Assembly (NCBI RefSeq): GCF_018531465.1 | Contig: NZ_JAHDTF010000045.1 | Location: 1-64,000, forward strand | Length of the DNA: 64,000 bases | DNA from: Sphaerisporangium fuscum | GTDB lineage: Bacteria; Actinomycetota; Actinomycetes; Streptosporangiales; Streptosporangiaceae | Direction: 5' to 3' | Shown here: positions 1-8,429 of the stretch, piece after piece | Layout: each line of letters starts with the position of its first letter | Position numbering within the stretch: position 1 is the first letter of the stretch | Made by a program: the position numbers and the translations under genes | Notes under the pieces: generated by a model | What the model saw: only the letters and a program-made list of their open reading frames with translations | What the model was told of the DNA's origin: nothing | Databases searched by the model: none

Positions 1-247
1 GCAGGCCGGCGATCGCCTTGCCGACCAGCTCTTCGGAGTGGCCGAGTCCGTAGACGGCGGCGGTGTCGATCCAGTTGACGCCGGAGGCGATGGCGTGGCG
101 GATCGCGGCGATCGACTCGGCGTCGTCGGTGGCGCCCCAGCCGAAGCGCCAGCCGGATCCGGAGACCGCCCAGGAGCCGAAGCCGAGGCGGGTGATCTCC
201 ATGCCGGTGGTGCCGAGAGGCTCGGTCGGCATGTCGGTGGTGCTCAT
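1..247 (-). CDS. Aldo/keto reductase, N-terminal part (cut by window edge)
   Basis: The ATG is at 247-245 and the frame stays open to the window edge, giving 82 residues of the N-terminus. Visible are the strand-turn-strand start (LGTTGMEITRLGFGSWA), the S-I-A-A-I-R-H-A helix and the NADPH/active-site segment W-I-D-T-A-A-V-Y-G-L-G-H-S-E, which holds the catalytic Asp and Tyr of the aldo/keto reductase family. These enzymes reduce carbonyls with NADPH in the cytosol. The substrate cannot be told. The gene looks intact as far as it goes. The DNA upstream of its start (248-1688) holds only fragments of other genes. Confidence 0.85.
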   Translation of the reverse strand, partial: MSTTDMPTEPLGTTGMEITRLGFGSWAVSGSGWRFGWGATDDAESIAAIRHAIASGVNWIDTAAVYGLGHSEELVGKAIAGL

Positions 248-394
248 GTCGCAGTGCTCCCTGTGAGATCGGATGGCCAGGCGCCCTTTGCGGGCTCTGG
301 CGCCGGAACCGTTCCGGTGCACACCACTGTGGTCTCCCGGCAGCGGCCGACCCAGTGCCCGCCGACGCCTAGGCATGGCATGACCAGGCCCGCA

Positions 395-721
395 ACGGCA
401 GCACGGGACGGGCCCGCGATCTCGTCGGCTTCCTGCGGCTGGATGCCGGTGGTCAACCCGTCGACCCGTCCACGGCGGCCCTGGTCCAAGAGCTCTCCGC
501 CGCCAGCGCGGAGTTCCGCCAGCTGTGGGCGGAACACCAGATGAAGGACAAGGGACACGGACAGTACCTGTACCGGCATCCGTTGGTCCGGCGAGCTCGA
601 GCTGGCCTACGGGACTCGGCACCTGTCGGGCGACCCCGGACTGGCCCTGGTGGTACACACCGCCGACGAGAGATCGGTCGCCCACGCCGCGCTCCAGCTC
701 TTGGCGACCTGGCCGCCGTAG
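395..721 (+). pseudogene. MmyB-type XRE regulator, C-terminal fragment, frameshifted
   Basis: One frame reads A-R-D-L-V-G-F-L-R-L-D-A-G-G and continues through S-A-E-F-R-Q-L-W-A-E-H. After about 580 the homology moves to another frame (ELELAYGTRHLSGDPGLALV) and ends at the TAG at 719-721. This is the C-terminal ligand-binding half of the actinobacterial MmyB-like helix-turn-helix family (ARDLVGFLRLD..FRRLWARHDV..HPLVGELELDYETL). One extra C near 575-580 explains the shift. The N-terminal HTH is absent, so the gene is dead. Confidence 0.6.
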
Positions 722-779
722 GCGGGCAGGTCGCCACCGCGACGCCGCCGCCGCAAACCGCAAGCCCGCACATCGACGC

Positions 780-1092
780 CGGGCGAGTCTCTTCCGGCTT
801 CGAACCCACCGGGGTGGCGGCCGGGCTGCACTTCGTGGTCTGGCTCCCGGACGGCATGTGGGAGGACGACGTGGTCGCGGCCGCCGCCGATCACGGCGTC
901 CGTGTCGCCAGGGTCGGACCGCACCGGCTGACTGGACCGGGACGCCAGGGACTGATCCTCGGCTACGGCGACCTGACCGAAGACCGGATCGCCGAAGGGG
1001 TGCAAGCACTGGCGGCCGCGGTACGCACCCTCAACGAACGACCACCGGGGGAACCCACACGGAGCCCACCCACGGGGATCACGGACCGGTGA
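780..1092 (+). pseudogene. MocR/PdxR-type GntR-aminotransferase, C-terminal fragment
   Basis: The frame reads G-V-A-A-G-L-H-F-V-V-W-L-P-D-G and then G-R-Q-G-L-I-L-G-Y-G-D-L-T before stopping at 1092. This matches the last about 100 residues of MocR-family regulators, where the aminotransferase-like fold ends with a 'GLHL..LP' strand and a 'LLLGYA.L' strand. The winged-helix and PLP-lysine parts are missing. It directly follows the XRE fragment, so two unrelated broken genes are juxtaposed. Confidence 0.6.
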
Positions 1093-1688
1093 CCTCGCCC
1101 ATTCAAATGGCGTCAGGTGGTCTGGTCGGTGATCCCAGGCGTCGAGGCGCGCCTGGCGGCAGCGATCGAGCGTGAGGCGCCGTTCGGCCCGGTGACTGCT
1201 CGGCATTTGCCGGTCGGCTAGGGAGCGGTCGTCTTCCTCGGTGAGCTCGTCTTCTCGCCGTCCGCCGGTACCCGCCGGAGGCCGAAGGCCGTGCCGCCGA
1301 AGCCGGCGATCAGCAGGGCAGCGCCGAGCAGCGCCACCGGGCCGAGGTCGATGCCGGTTACCTCCCAGATAGGCAAGGGCCGTCAGCAGTGCCCAGCGGC
1401 AGGAAGCGCAGCCATTGCCGGGGATTGTCGATTGTTGAGAGCGGACCGGCGATAGAGGCGGACATGCTTGTGGCCTTCCGTACGAGTGATGTGAGGGGTC
1501 TGGCGCGGCCGGTCGGGACGAGCCGATGAGCTCGCCCTGACCGAAAGGACGTCGCCGCCAGCCCGAAGGCGCGGCAGCCGACCGCGTACGGTCGGTATGG
1601 GTGACGCGGCAGCCGGCGTGCGGCCGGCACGGGGCGCGGCGGCCGGCTCCGCGGGGACGACTGGAAAGGTGGAGCGGCCGGGCGGCGG
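1093..1688. other. Gene-poor stretch; only a short membrane-anchor-like remnant
   Basis: No complete gene is seen. On the minus strand, 1385-1218 encodes about 48 residues after a stop, reading V-T-G-I-D-L-G-P-V-A-L-L-G-A-A-L-L-I-A-G and then F-G-L-R-R. This resembles the C-terminal sorting/membrane segment of an LPxTG-like surface protein, but the P of the motif and everything upstream are missing. I rate that reading as weak. The rest (1386-1688) shows no recognisable coding signal. Confidence 0.35.
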
Positions 1689-2870
1689 TCAGGCGGCCGC
1701 CGGGGCGGGCCGGCGGCGAGAGGCGATCTTGTCGCGCAGCCGCTCGGCGGTGGCCGCCACCGGCCACAGGCGGGTCGCGAGGTTCCGGACGACGATCCCG
1801 GTGCAGGTCGCGGGGACCATCAGTGCGGCGGCCGTCTCGACGTTGCTCTGCTTGGGGCCGACCAGGGTGCGGTGCCTGGCCTCGTACCGGGCGAAGGCCG
1901 ACCGGGGGTCGTCGGGAGTGGCGGCCAGTTCCTCCGCGAGTGTGTACGCGCCGGCGATGGCCATGGTGGAGCCGTCGCCGAACAGTGACACCGAGGAGGC
2001 GGCGTCGCCGAGAAGCGCGACGCGGCCGGTGCTCCAGCCGTCGAGTCGTACCCGGCTGACGGAGTCGAGCCACAGGTCGTCGGCCGCGCGGACCCGGTCC
2101 AGCAGTTCGGGGACGCGCCAGCCGTCGCCGGCGTAGGCGTCGGTCACGATTCGCTTGTGCTGGGCGATGTCGCGGGGGTCGAAGCCCTCCACGGCCGGGC
2201 TTCGGAAGATGAAGGCCGCCAGGGTGCGGCCGTGCACGGGGTGGAGGGACACCAACCGGCCGGGGGCGTTGTAGAGGACGACGTCCCGCTCGTTCTCGGC
2301 CGGGGCGTTCAGGTGCATCGTCGCGACGTACAGGCCGATGTGGCTGACGAACTGCTCCTCGGGGCCGAAGGCCAGCCGGCGGGTCATCGAGTGAAGCCCG
2401 TCGGCTCCGATGACCAGGTCGAACCGGCGGGGTGCGGCCTTTTCGAAGGTGACGTCCACGCCGTCGTCGTCCTGGGTCAGTGAGGTGATGGTGTCGTCGA
2501 ACAGGAACTCGGCCGAGTCCCGGCTCGCCTCGTAGAGGATCTTCGCCAGGTCGGTGCGCGTGACCTCCACCTCGCCGCTGCCGGCCGCCTGCTGCAGGCC
2601 GACCCGACCGACCTCGCGGCCGGCTCCGTTGACGAAGCTCATCGCCGTCACGTCCGTGGCGGCCTCGCGCAGCCGCTCCATCACGCCCATCCGTTCCACC
2701 ACCTCCACGGCCGGCCCGCGGACGTCCACCGGGTTGCCACTGGAGCGCAATCCCGCCGCCCGCTCGACGACGGTGGGACGGAATCCGTGCTCGGCCAGCC
2801 AGTAGGCGAGCGTGGGCCCGCCGACACCGGCTCCGGAGATCAGCACCGAGGGGTTGGTCTGCAAGGTCAT
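1689..2870 (-). CDS. FAD-dependent monooxygenase (PHBH/TetX fold)
   Basis: A 393-residue flavoprotein. The FAD ADP-binding motif is at residues 13-18 (GAGVGG). The NAD(P)H/FAD 'DG' motif appears as F-D-L-V-I-G-A-D-G-L-H-S, and the ribityl-contact 'GD' motif as R-V-A-L-L-G-D-A-A-S. These define the class A aromatic hydroxylase/TetX group, which hydroxylates aromatic or polyketide-like substrates with O2 and NADPH. The start at 2870 is chosen because the flavin motif begins 12 residues in and AGGAG lies 7 nt upstream (2882-2878); an upstream ATG at 2978 would add 36 unrelated residues. A near-perfect palindrome at 2940-2962 probably controls it. No regulator gene is adjacent. Antibiotic inactivation or secondary metabolism are both possible. 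Confidence 0.9.
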   Translation of the reverse strand: MTLQTNPSVLISGAGVGGPTLAYWLAEHGFRPTVVERAAGLRSSGNPVDVRGPAVEVVERMGVMERLREAATDVTAMSFVNGAGREVGRVGLQQAAGSGEVEVTRTDLAKILYEASRDSAEFLFDDTITSLTQDDDGVDVTFEKAAPRRFDLVIGADGLHSMTRRLAFGPEEQFVSHIGLYVATMHLNAPAENERDVVLYNAPGRLVSLHPVHGRTLAAFIFRSPAVEGFDPRDIAQHKRIVTDAYAGDGWRVPELLDRVRAADDLWLDSVSRVRLDGWSTGRVALLGDAASSVSLFGDGSTMAIAGAYTLAEELAATPDDPRSAFARYEARHRTLVGPKQSNVETAAALMVPATCTGIVVRNLATRLWPVAATAERLRDKIASRRRPAPAAA

Positions 2871-2939
2871 GAGCGGGCTCCTGTCATCTGCTGGGGGTGT
2901 GTCGGCTCGCTGGAGTTCGTCGCCGTCGCCATTAATGTA

Positions 2940-2962
2940 TGACCAGATTTGAAAATTGGTCA
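2940..2962. promoter_or_regulatory. 23-bp operator-like palindrome upstream of the FAD monooxygenase
   Basis: Centred on G2951. Arms TGACCA (2940-2945) and TGGTCA (2957-2962) plus inner TTT/AAA give 9 of 11 matched pairs. It lies in a short AT-rich stretch 70 bp before the monooxygenase start. The size fits a TetR or MarR dimer site, but no such gene is next to it. Confidence 0.55.
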
Positions 2963-3724
2963 ACTGTCTTCTAGACATTGATCGTGAAGGACCCGGCGGG
3001 CAACTCGGGTACGGCTGGAGTGCCGATCACCGTGGGCAACACCGCACCGACGATCAGCTTCCAGGTGCCGCGCGAGGGGTCCGGGCACCATCGGCCAGCT
3101 GTACGTCGAGCTCGTCCGCTCAGCGGCCGGCCTGCCGGACCTGAAAGTCGAGATCGAGGGCACCTTCAGCTTGCCGATCACCCTGCTCACCGCTCATGCC
3201 GGTCTCCGGTCAGGCAGTGCGATTGCAGCTGAACGGACGATGCATGGCCTTGAACTGCGGTGTGTTGGGGGCGTTGTCGTCGAGTTTGAAAGCGCCGCTT
3301 GTGTCGGGGTCGGGGAACGACGGCACGCCGTTGCTGCGCATGCAAGCGGCGTACTTGTGATGCAGTTGGGCACGCGCGGGACGGATCCGCGCACGTAGCC
3401 GGTGGCGAAGGCCGAACCGCCGATCGACCGCTTCATAGCGATGTCCGGCGATGCCAGCGATCCGGCGGTGCTCGCCCATGATCGGATTGCGATCGAGGTG
3501 CTGCTGCTTGAGGTGGGTCACGCGCCGAGCCGGCTGCGGTCCTCGTTGGAGAAGACAGCCCGGCCCGTGGTCGTGTTGAACCGCTCGGCCGGCGGGCCTG
3601 GAGCTTCCTGCCCGAGCGGTTCCTTCAGGGCGGTCGGTGCGCGGTGTCGCTCTCTTTTCGCGTCTTCTGAGCCTGGGCGAGCTGTGGTCAACATCCCCCG
3701 ATCGCTTCAGGAAGCGTGTCGGTA
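2963..3724. pseudogene. Debris: PKD-like piece (+) and lipoprotein-like piece (-)
   Basis: Plus strand 2975-3070 reads V-K-D-P-A-G-N-S-G-T-A-G-V-P-I-T-V-G-N-T, the repeat end of a PKD/bacterial Ig-like domain. Minus strand 3365-3210 reads A-A-C-M-R-S-N-G-V-P-S-F-P-D-P-D and then N-T-P-Q-F-K-A-M. That signature belongs to small actinobacterial lipoproteins encoded beside ABC/RND efflux genes ('ACMRxxGVPxFPDP'). Neither has a start or a full domain. 3370-3724 shows nothing recognisable. Confidence 0.45.
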
Positions 3725-4290
3725 TCAGGATCGACCGCAATTTTCCGGGCAGAGCTTGACCTCCGGGTACTGCGTTGACGGCTTGTCCAGGAGGGTCTGC
3801 CGTCGCGCCTGCAGGTGCTGGTCGAGGAAGGCAGCCACGTATGTGCGGATGATCTCAGCGCTGCGCTTCCCGGACAGGACGCCGTAGACGGGTTTGATGC
3901 CGAGGGCGCCCGACAGCAGTGGGGTGTCGGTGCAGGACTCGTGTTCCGCGCCCGCCAGCACGATCCAGCGCTTCCATCCGGTGAGCAGCTTCCAGTCGCG
4001 GTCCCACGTGGGGGTGGGGCCTCCAGGGACGTGCTGCTCCGAACCGATGAACATGAACGGCCGGGAGAATCCGCTCTTAGGAATCCGGGCGTAGGTGCTG
4101 CCGTCCATGTCGATCCCGGCGCGTACGCGGGAGTTCTTCACCATGGTCGCCAGAGCGGCGGCCCCTCCAATCGACTGGCCGACCATCGCGATCCTGGAGC
4201 GGTCGATCAGGCCGGAACCGTCCCACTTCGATGGCAGCTGGTCGAGTACGAAGGAGACGTCGGCCGCCCGACGGCGTTGTCGTCGGTGGG
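3725..4290 (-). pseudogene. PAF-acetylhydrolase-like alpha/beta hydrolase, 5'-truncated
   Basis: About 190 C-terminal residues survive: D-R-S-R-I-A-M-V-G-Q-S-I-G-G with the nucleophile elbow G-Q-S-I-G, the acid-loop region and the His-bearing G-A-E-H-E-S-C-T-D, ending P-E-V-K-L-C-P-E-N-C. This is the platelet-activating-factor-acetylhydrolase/PETase-like lipase fold of secreted actinomycete enzymes. The N-terminal half (signal peptide, oxyanion strand) is missing; at about 4290 the frame passes into a shifted version of the adjacent lectin gene. It therefore looks like a deletion junction with the lectin gene, not an intact enzyme. Confidence 0.7.
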
Positions 4291-4359
4291 TTGGTGGGAC
4301 CCGGCTGGATACCGGGCCAGGGTTCGAGGTCGTCCGTCGTTTCTCCAACCTCGAGGGCT

Positions 4360-4755
4360 TCACCGAGTGGGCGTTCGCATGCGCCAGATCTGGTTCGGGC
4401 CTCCCCAGCAGGTGGCCTGCAGGACGTGAGCGCCGTGGGCGCGGCTGGCGTCCTGAACGTCCAGGCACATGCCGCTGTGCTTGGCGATCAGCTCGAAGGG
4501 GAAGCCGGTGCCGCGCCACTTCGGTCCGCGCACACTCTGCATCCTCCACAGCTGGTTGTCTCCACCCCAGCAGTTCGCCTGCAGGACGTAGGCGCCGTGG
4601 GCGCGGCTGGCGTCCTGGACGTCCAGGCACATGCCGCTGTGTTGGGCGACGTACTTGTAGTAGGGGGTGTCCGCCATAGCCGGGGATGCGGCCAGCGGAG
4701 TCACCAGGGCGGTCGCGGCGGCCAGGAGGAGCAGGCCGCGGCTCATGACGTTCAT
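4360..4755 (-). CDS. Secreted ricin-B-type (QxW) lectin-like protein
   Basis: 131 residues. A clear signal peptide (MNVMSRG, hydrophobic LLLLAAATALVTPLA, then A-S-P-A-M-A before D-T-P-Y) is followed by two nearly identical blocks, each H-S-G-M-C-L-D-V-Q-D-A-S-R-A-H-G-A and ending Q-L-W-R-M or Q-I-W-R-M. They match the (QxW)3 carbohydrate-binding repeats of ricin B chains. A full trefoil has three, so the protein may be missing a repeat or its C-terminus; the deletion junction with the hydrolase fragment starts just beyond. Its ATG overlaps the stop of the upstream membrane-protein gene (ATGA at 4755-4752), so translation is probably coupled. Confidence 0.75.
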   Translation of the reverse strand: MNVMSRGLLLLAAATALVTPLAASPAMADTPYYKYVAQHSGMCLDVQDASRAHGAYVLQANCWGGDNQLWRMQSVRGPKWRGTGFPFELIAKHSGMCLDVQDASRAHGAHVLQATCWGGPNQIWRMRTPTR

Positions 4756-5396
4756 AGCGATTCCTTCCGAGTTGTGAGGATGGTGCTGATCACGGGGATG
4801 GAGCCGGCGATGCGCAGGGCGGCGATCGGCACGGCCAGAGCCGGGACGTCGAGGAGCATCGCGGCGGGGAAGAGCCCGCCCAGCCCGACGGCCGCCGCCG
4901 CCCAGCCGGGGACCGCGCGGGAGCGCCACAGGGACAGCGCCTGCAGCAGGGAGCCGACGATGAAGAGCGGGAACAGCAGCAGCGGGTACAGCGGTGGACT
5001 GTCCAGCCGCCCCGCCAGCTGATCCAGGCCGGCGTGCTCGGGCAGGCCGTTCATCAGCATCACCGGGACGCTGAGCATGGCGTTGCCGTACATCGCCGTC
5101 AGTCCCAGGAAAGCGCAGGCCAGCCCGGTGGCGGCGAGCCGGGGTGTGCGGCGGGCGGCCCACGCCGGCACGACGGCCGAGCCGAACAGGAACGGGAAAG
5201 CGAGGGCGGCGAGGTTGAACGACAGCATCGCCAGGCCGTGCTCGGCATCGATGACCTGGTAGTCGGGGCGGTCACCGTTCCAGATGGGCGGCAGGGTCGC
5301 CAACGCCAGCCCGATCAGGGCCGGCCCGGCGATCAGGCTGGCCGTCGCGAGCAGCGTGCCCATCGGGCGGCGGGTCGTGGTGGTGAGTGCGTTCAT
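4752..5396 (-). CDS. Polytopic membrane protein of unknown function
   Basis: 214 residues with about six hydrophobic helices, for example L-L-A-T-A-S-L-I-A-G-P-A-L-I-G-L-A, A-A-L-A-F-P-F-L-F-G-S-A-V-V-P and P-L-L-L-F-P-L-F-I-V-G-S-L-L. No catalytic or transport motif is recognised. A loop after helix 1 (W-N-G-D-R-P-D-Y-Q-V-I) probably faces outside. It is encoded immediately upstream of, and overlapping, the secreted lectin, and divergently from the two-component system at 5530. It could be the sensor input or an output of that system, but this is only inferred from position. Confidence 0.7.
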   Translation of the reverse strand: MNALTTTTRRPMGTLLATASLIAGPALIGLALATLPPIWNGDRPDYQVIDAEHGLAMLSFNLAALAFPFLFGSAVVPAWAARRTPRLAATGLACAFLGLTAMYGNAMLSVPVMLMNGLPEHAGLDQLAGRLDSPPLYPLLLFPLFIVGSLLQALSLWRSRAVPGWAAAAVGLGGLFPAAMLLDVPALAVPIAALRIAGSIPVISTILTTRKESL

Positions 5397-5529
5397 GAGG
5401 TAGACGATGGCCCCGGCAGCGGGTCGCGGTCCTGGGTGGCGGCCCTGCGGTTGGCTCCGGGTTATCCCGGAGGAGATCGGCGGGTTGCCCCCTTGTGGCA
5501 GGTGGCGGCCGGAGGCGACGATCGCCTAC

Positions 5530-7527
5530 GTGGAAACTCGTGGCGAGGCCCTGCGGGCCGCCGGCTGGATCGTCGGCGTGTCGGCGGGGTTGTCGGGCCT
5601 GCTCGGCCCGGTGCTGGCGCGGGCGTGGGATCCGACCTCGTTCGTGGGCATCGTGAGCGGATCCGGGGCGTGCGTGCTCGGCGCCGTCATCGTGGACCGC
5701 AGGCCCGCCAACCGCGCCGCCTGGGGCTTCCTGGCGGGCGGGATCCTGATCGTTGCCTTCGGCCTGTGCTACAGCTGGGCGGCCGGCCAGGTCCGCGCCG
5801 GGAACCTCAGCTCGCAGGTCGGCACCGTCGCGGCCATCGCGGAGATCGTCGGGACGCTCGCCGGGGCGTCGCTGCCGCTGTTCCAGTTCCTGTTCCCCGA
5901 CGGGCGGCTGCCCTCGCGCCGCTGGCGGCCGGTGTTCGCGCTGTACCTGGCCGGCTGGCTGGGCGGCGCCGTGGCGGTCGCGGTGGCGCTGTGGCCGCAC
6001 CGGGTGGCGGCCATCGTCGCCGACAACGGTCCCGTCGACATCTCCATCCCGGCCGAGCTGGACGGTCCGCTGCGCGTGATCGCGGCGACCGAGGCGTTCG
6101 CCGCCGTCGCGATGCTGGCCGGGGTGGTGGCGGTGGTGGTACGGCTGCGCGGCGCCCGCGGCAACGAGCGTGCCCAGCTCCGGCTGTCGCTGTGGGGACT
6201 GTGGCTGACGGCCTCGCTGATCGCGGCCACGGCCGCGCTCTCGCAGGCGGGTTTCGCCGGCGCCGAGAACGTCACCTCGCTGGTCGCGCCGATCCCGTTC
6301 CTCGTCGCGGTCACCGTGGCGATGCGCAGGCACCGCCTCTTCGACGTGGAGCGGCTGGTCGGCCAGACCATCACCTATGCCGTCATCACGGCGCTGCTGG
6401 TGGGGCTGTACGCGGCCGTCGCGATCGGCGCCGGAGCACTCGCCGCGCTGCTCGGCATCGGCTCCAGCTGGGCGGTCGCCGCCGCCACGCTGGCCGTCGC
6501 CGCGGCGTTCCGCCCGCTGCTGCGAGCCGTACACGCGCTGGTCGACCGCCACTTCGACCGGCGGACCTGGCTGGCCGTGCGCACCATCGACCGGTTCACC
6601 CACGACCTGCGCGCGGGAAGCGCCGCACCCGCCGACCTGCTGGCGGCGCTGCGCCGCGCCGTGGACGACCCGACCGCCACGATCGCCTACCTCGACGGTG
6701 ACGGCGCCATCGAGCTGGACGGTACGGCGGCGCGGCCAGGACCGCCGCGGCTGCGGCGCGAGGTGTCCGCGGGCGGCGTGCCCGTCGCCCTCGTCGACCT
6801 GGACCAGCGGCTCGCCGACGAGCCCCGGCTGGTCGAGGCCGCGCTGACCGCCGCCGCGCTGCCGCTGGAGAACGCGGCGCTGCACGCCCGCGCCGCCGTA
6901 CGGCTGGCCGAGGTGACCGCCTCACGCAACCGCATCGTGCAGGCCGACGACAGCAACAGGCGCCGCATCGAACGCGACCTGCACGACGGCGCCCAGCAAC
7001 GGCTGGTCGCCCTGGCCCTGCGACTGCGCATCGCCGAACGCGACCTCGCGCCGGCCAACCGCAGGGCCGCGGCCGTCCTCGGCGAGGCGGTGGCGGAGCT
7101 GCGCGCCGCCGTCGACGAGCTGCGGGAGCTGACCCGCAGTATCCTGCCGCCGGTCCTGGCCGATGAGGGACTGGCGGTGGCGCTGCGCACCGTCTCGGCC
7201 CGCCTGCCGATCCCGGTCACCCTCGACGTCACAGAACAGCGGCTGCCGGACGTCGTGGAGGCCACCGCCTGGTTCTTCGCCTGCGAGGCGCTGACCAACG
7301 CGGTCAAGCACGCCGCCGCCACCCGCCTGTCGGTCACCATCGCCCGCCGGGACGACTCGGTGGGAGTCGAGGTCCGCGATGACGGCAACGGCGGCGCCGT
7401 GCTCGCCCCCGGCGGCGGCCTGCAGGGCCTGGCCGATCGGGTCGCCGCCGTCAACGGCACCATGCGCCTCGACAGCCGGCCAGGTCACGGCACAACCCTG
7501 CGGGCGGAGCTGCCATGCGCATCGTGA
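5530..7527 (+). CDS. NarL-family sensor histidine kinase, multipass membrane
   Basis: 665 residues from this GTG. The N-terminal half has roughly eight to ten membrane helices. The dimerisation/phosphoacceptor box reads R-R-R-I-E-R-D-L-H-D-G-A-Q-Q-R, with the His in the HisKA_3 context (LHDGAQQRL). The ATPase part shows E-A-L-T-N-A-V-K-H-A (N box), V-R-D-D-G-N-G-G-A (G1) and G-G-G-L-Q-G-L-A-D-R-V (G2). It autophosphorylates and passes phosphate to the regulator encoded next. An upstream in-frame ATG at 5407 is only 10 nt from the divergent gene's start, leaving no promoter room, and would add 41 unusual residues. I therefore prefer GTG 5530 with GGAGG at 5512-5516, though this spacing is long and the start is uncertain. 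Confidence 0.85.
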   Translation: METRGEALRAAGWIVGVSAGLSGLLGPVLARAWDPTSFVGIVSGSGACVLGAVIVDRRPANRAAWGFLAGGILIVAFGLCYSWAAGQVRAGNLSSQVGTVAAIAEIVGTLAGASLPLFQFLFPDGRLPSRRWRPVFALYLAGWLGGAVAVAVALWPHRVAAIVADNGPVDISIPAELDGPLRVIAATEAFAAVAMLAGVVAVVVRLRGARGNERAQLRLSLWGLWLTASLIAATAALSQAGFAGAENVTSLVAPIPFLVAVTVAMRRHRLFDVERLVGQTITYAVITALLVGLYAAVAIGAGALAALLGIGSSWAVAAATLAVAAAFRPLLRAVHALVDRHFDRRTWLAVRTIDRFTHDLRAGSAAPADLLAALRRAVDDPTATIAYLDGDGAIELDGTAARPGPPRLRREVSAGGVPVALVDLDQRLADEPRLVEAALTAAALPLENAALHARAAVRLAEVTASRNRIVQADDSNRRRIERDLHDGAQQRLVALALRLRIAERDLAPANRRAAAVLGEAVAELRAAVDELRELTRSILPPVLADEGLAVALRTVSARLPIPVTLDVTEQRLPDVVEATAWFFACEALTNAVKHAAATRLSVTIARRDDSVGVEVRDDGNGGAVLAPGGGLQGLADRVAAVNGTMRLDSRPGHGTTLRAELPCAS

Positions 7528-8162
7528 TCGCCGACGACAGCGCCCTGCTCAGAGAGGGCATCGCGCACCTGCTGTCCGGTGCCGGGCACACCGTCGCCGC
7601 GACAGCGGGCACCGCTGACGAGCTCCTGGCGCAGGTCGCCGAGCACCAGCCCGACTTCGCCGTGGTCGACATCCGGATGCCGCCCACCCACACCGACGAG
7701 GGCCTGCGGGCCGCCGCCACACTCCGTGAGCGGTATCCGCAGCTCGGGATCCTGCTGCTGTCGCAGTGGGTACACGCCGGACGGGCGCTCGACCTGTTCC
7801 GCACCGGCGGCACCGCGCTCGGATACCTCCTCAAGGACCGCGTCACCGACATCGACGACTTCCTCGACGCGATCCGTCGCATCGCCCGCGGCGGCTGCGT
7901 CCTCGACCCGGACGTCATCGCCGCCCTGCTCCCCGCCGCGCCCGGCAGGGACCCGCTGCACCAGCTGACCGACAGGGAACGGCAGGTCCTGGCCCTGATG
8001 GCCGAGGGACGCAGCAACGCCGCCATCGCCGAACGCCTCTACCTCGGACGCAAGACCGTCGAGACGCATGTGAACGCCATCTTCACCAAGCTCGGCCTGG
8101 AACCCGCCGCCGACGACAACCGGCGCGTGCGCGCCGTACTGACCTGGCTCCAGAACCGGTAG
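7515..8162 (+). CDS. NarL/FixJ-type response regulator
   Basis: 215 residues. The receiver domain has acidic D7-D8, phosphoacceptor D52 (V-V-D-I-R-M-P-P), and K107 (Y-L-L-K-D). The C-terminal LuxR HTH starts L-T-D-R-E-R-Q-V-L-A-L-M-A-E-G and contains R-K-T-V-E-T-H-V-N-A-I-F-T-K-L-G-L. Its ATG lies inside the end of the kinase gene (13-nt overlap), so the pair is co-translated. Targets are not evident; the divergent membrane-protein/lectin genes are the obvious candidates. Confidence 0.92.
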   Translation: MRIVIADDSALLREGIAHLLSGAGHTVAATAGTADELLAQVAEHQPDFAVVDIRMPPTHTDEGLRAAATLRERYPQLGILLLSQWVHAGRALDLFRTGGTALGYLLKDRVTDIDDFLDAIRRIARGGCVLDPDVIAALLPAAPGRDPLHQLTDRERQVLALMAEGRSNAAIAERLYLGRKTVETHVNAIFTKLGLEPAADDNRRVRAVLTWLQNR

Positions 8163-8201
8163 CACACCGGATGGAGAACTGACCGCGCGCGATCTCCTTC
8201 A

Positions 8202-8234
8202 GGCCGGCCCGCCATGACCACGACAGGGTCGGCC
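8202..8234 (+). terminator. Possible terminator after the two-component system
   Basis: GGCCGGCCC (8202-8210) can pair with GGGTCGGCC (8226-8234), eight Watson-Crick pairs and one G-U, with a 15-nt loop. There is no T run. It lies 40 nt after the regulator stop codon. Confidence 0.4.
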
Positions 8235-8287
8235 ACCGCCGAACACCCACCTCACTCTTGACGGCGAAGCCCAGCCGACTGCTTCAT

Positions 8288-8320
8288 CATGTACGTGATA
8301 ATGATCTGTTCACGTACATG
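8288..8320. promoter_or_regulatory. Perfect 11-bp inverted repeat, orphan operator
   Basis: CATGTACGTGA (8288-8298) and TCACGTACATG (8310-8320) are exact inverses separated by 11 bp, in locally AT-richer sequence. This is the form of a TetR-type operator. Neither flank carries an intact regulator: the gene on the right is a broken exonuclease. It is probably left over from a lost gene. Confidence 0.55.
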
Positions 8321-8429
8321 AGCAATGATCGCCGCGTGCCGACCAGGGGACGGGCTCTCCGGGCTGATACGCGACTCGGGCAGGTTGTCCAGTACGTCGG
8401 CCCCGGAGCGGATGGGGCGCGATGAGGGC

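Noticed and set aside
607..1688. Minus-strand open frame of 488 codons reaching into the monooxygenase gene
   Set aside because: Arg-rich, no domain, antisense to XRE/MocR fragments and to the N-side of a real gene.
5407..5529. ATG 5407 as the kinase start
   Set aside because: It would place the divergent start codons about 10 nt apart and adds a Trp/Gly/Pro-rich stretch without homology; kept as alternative only.
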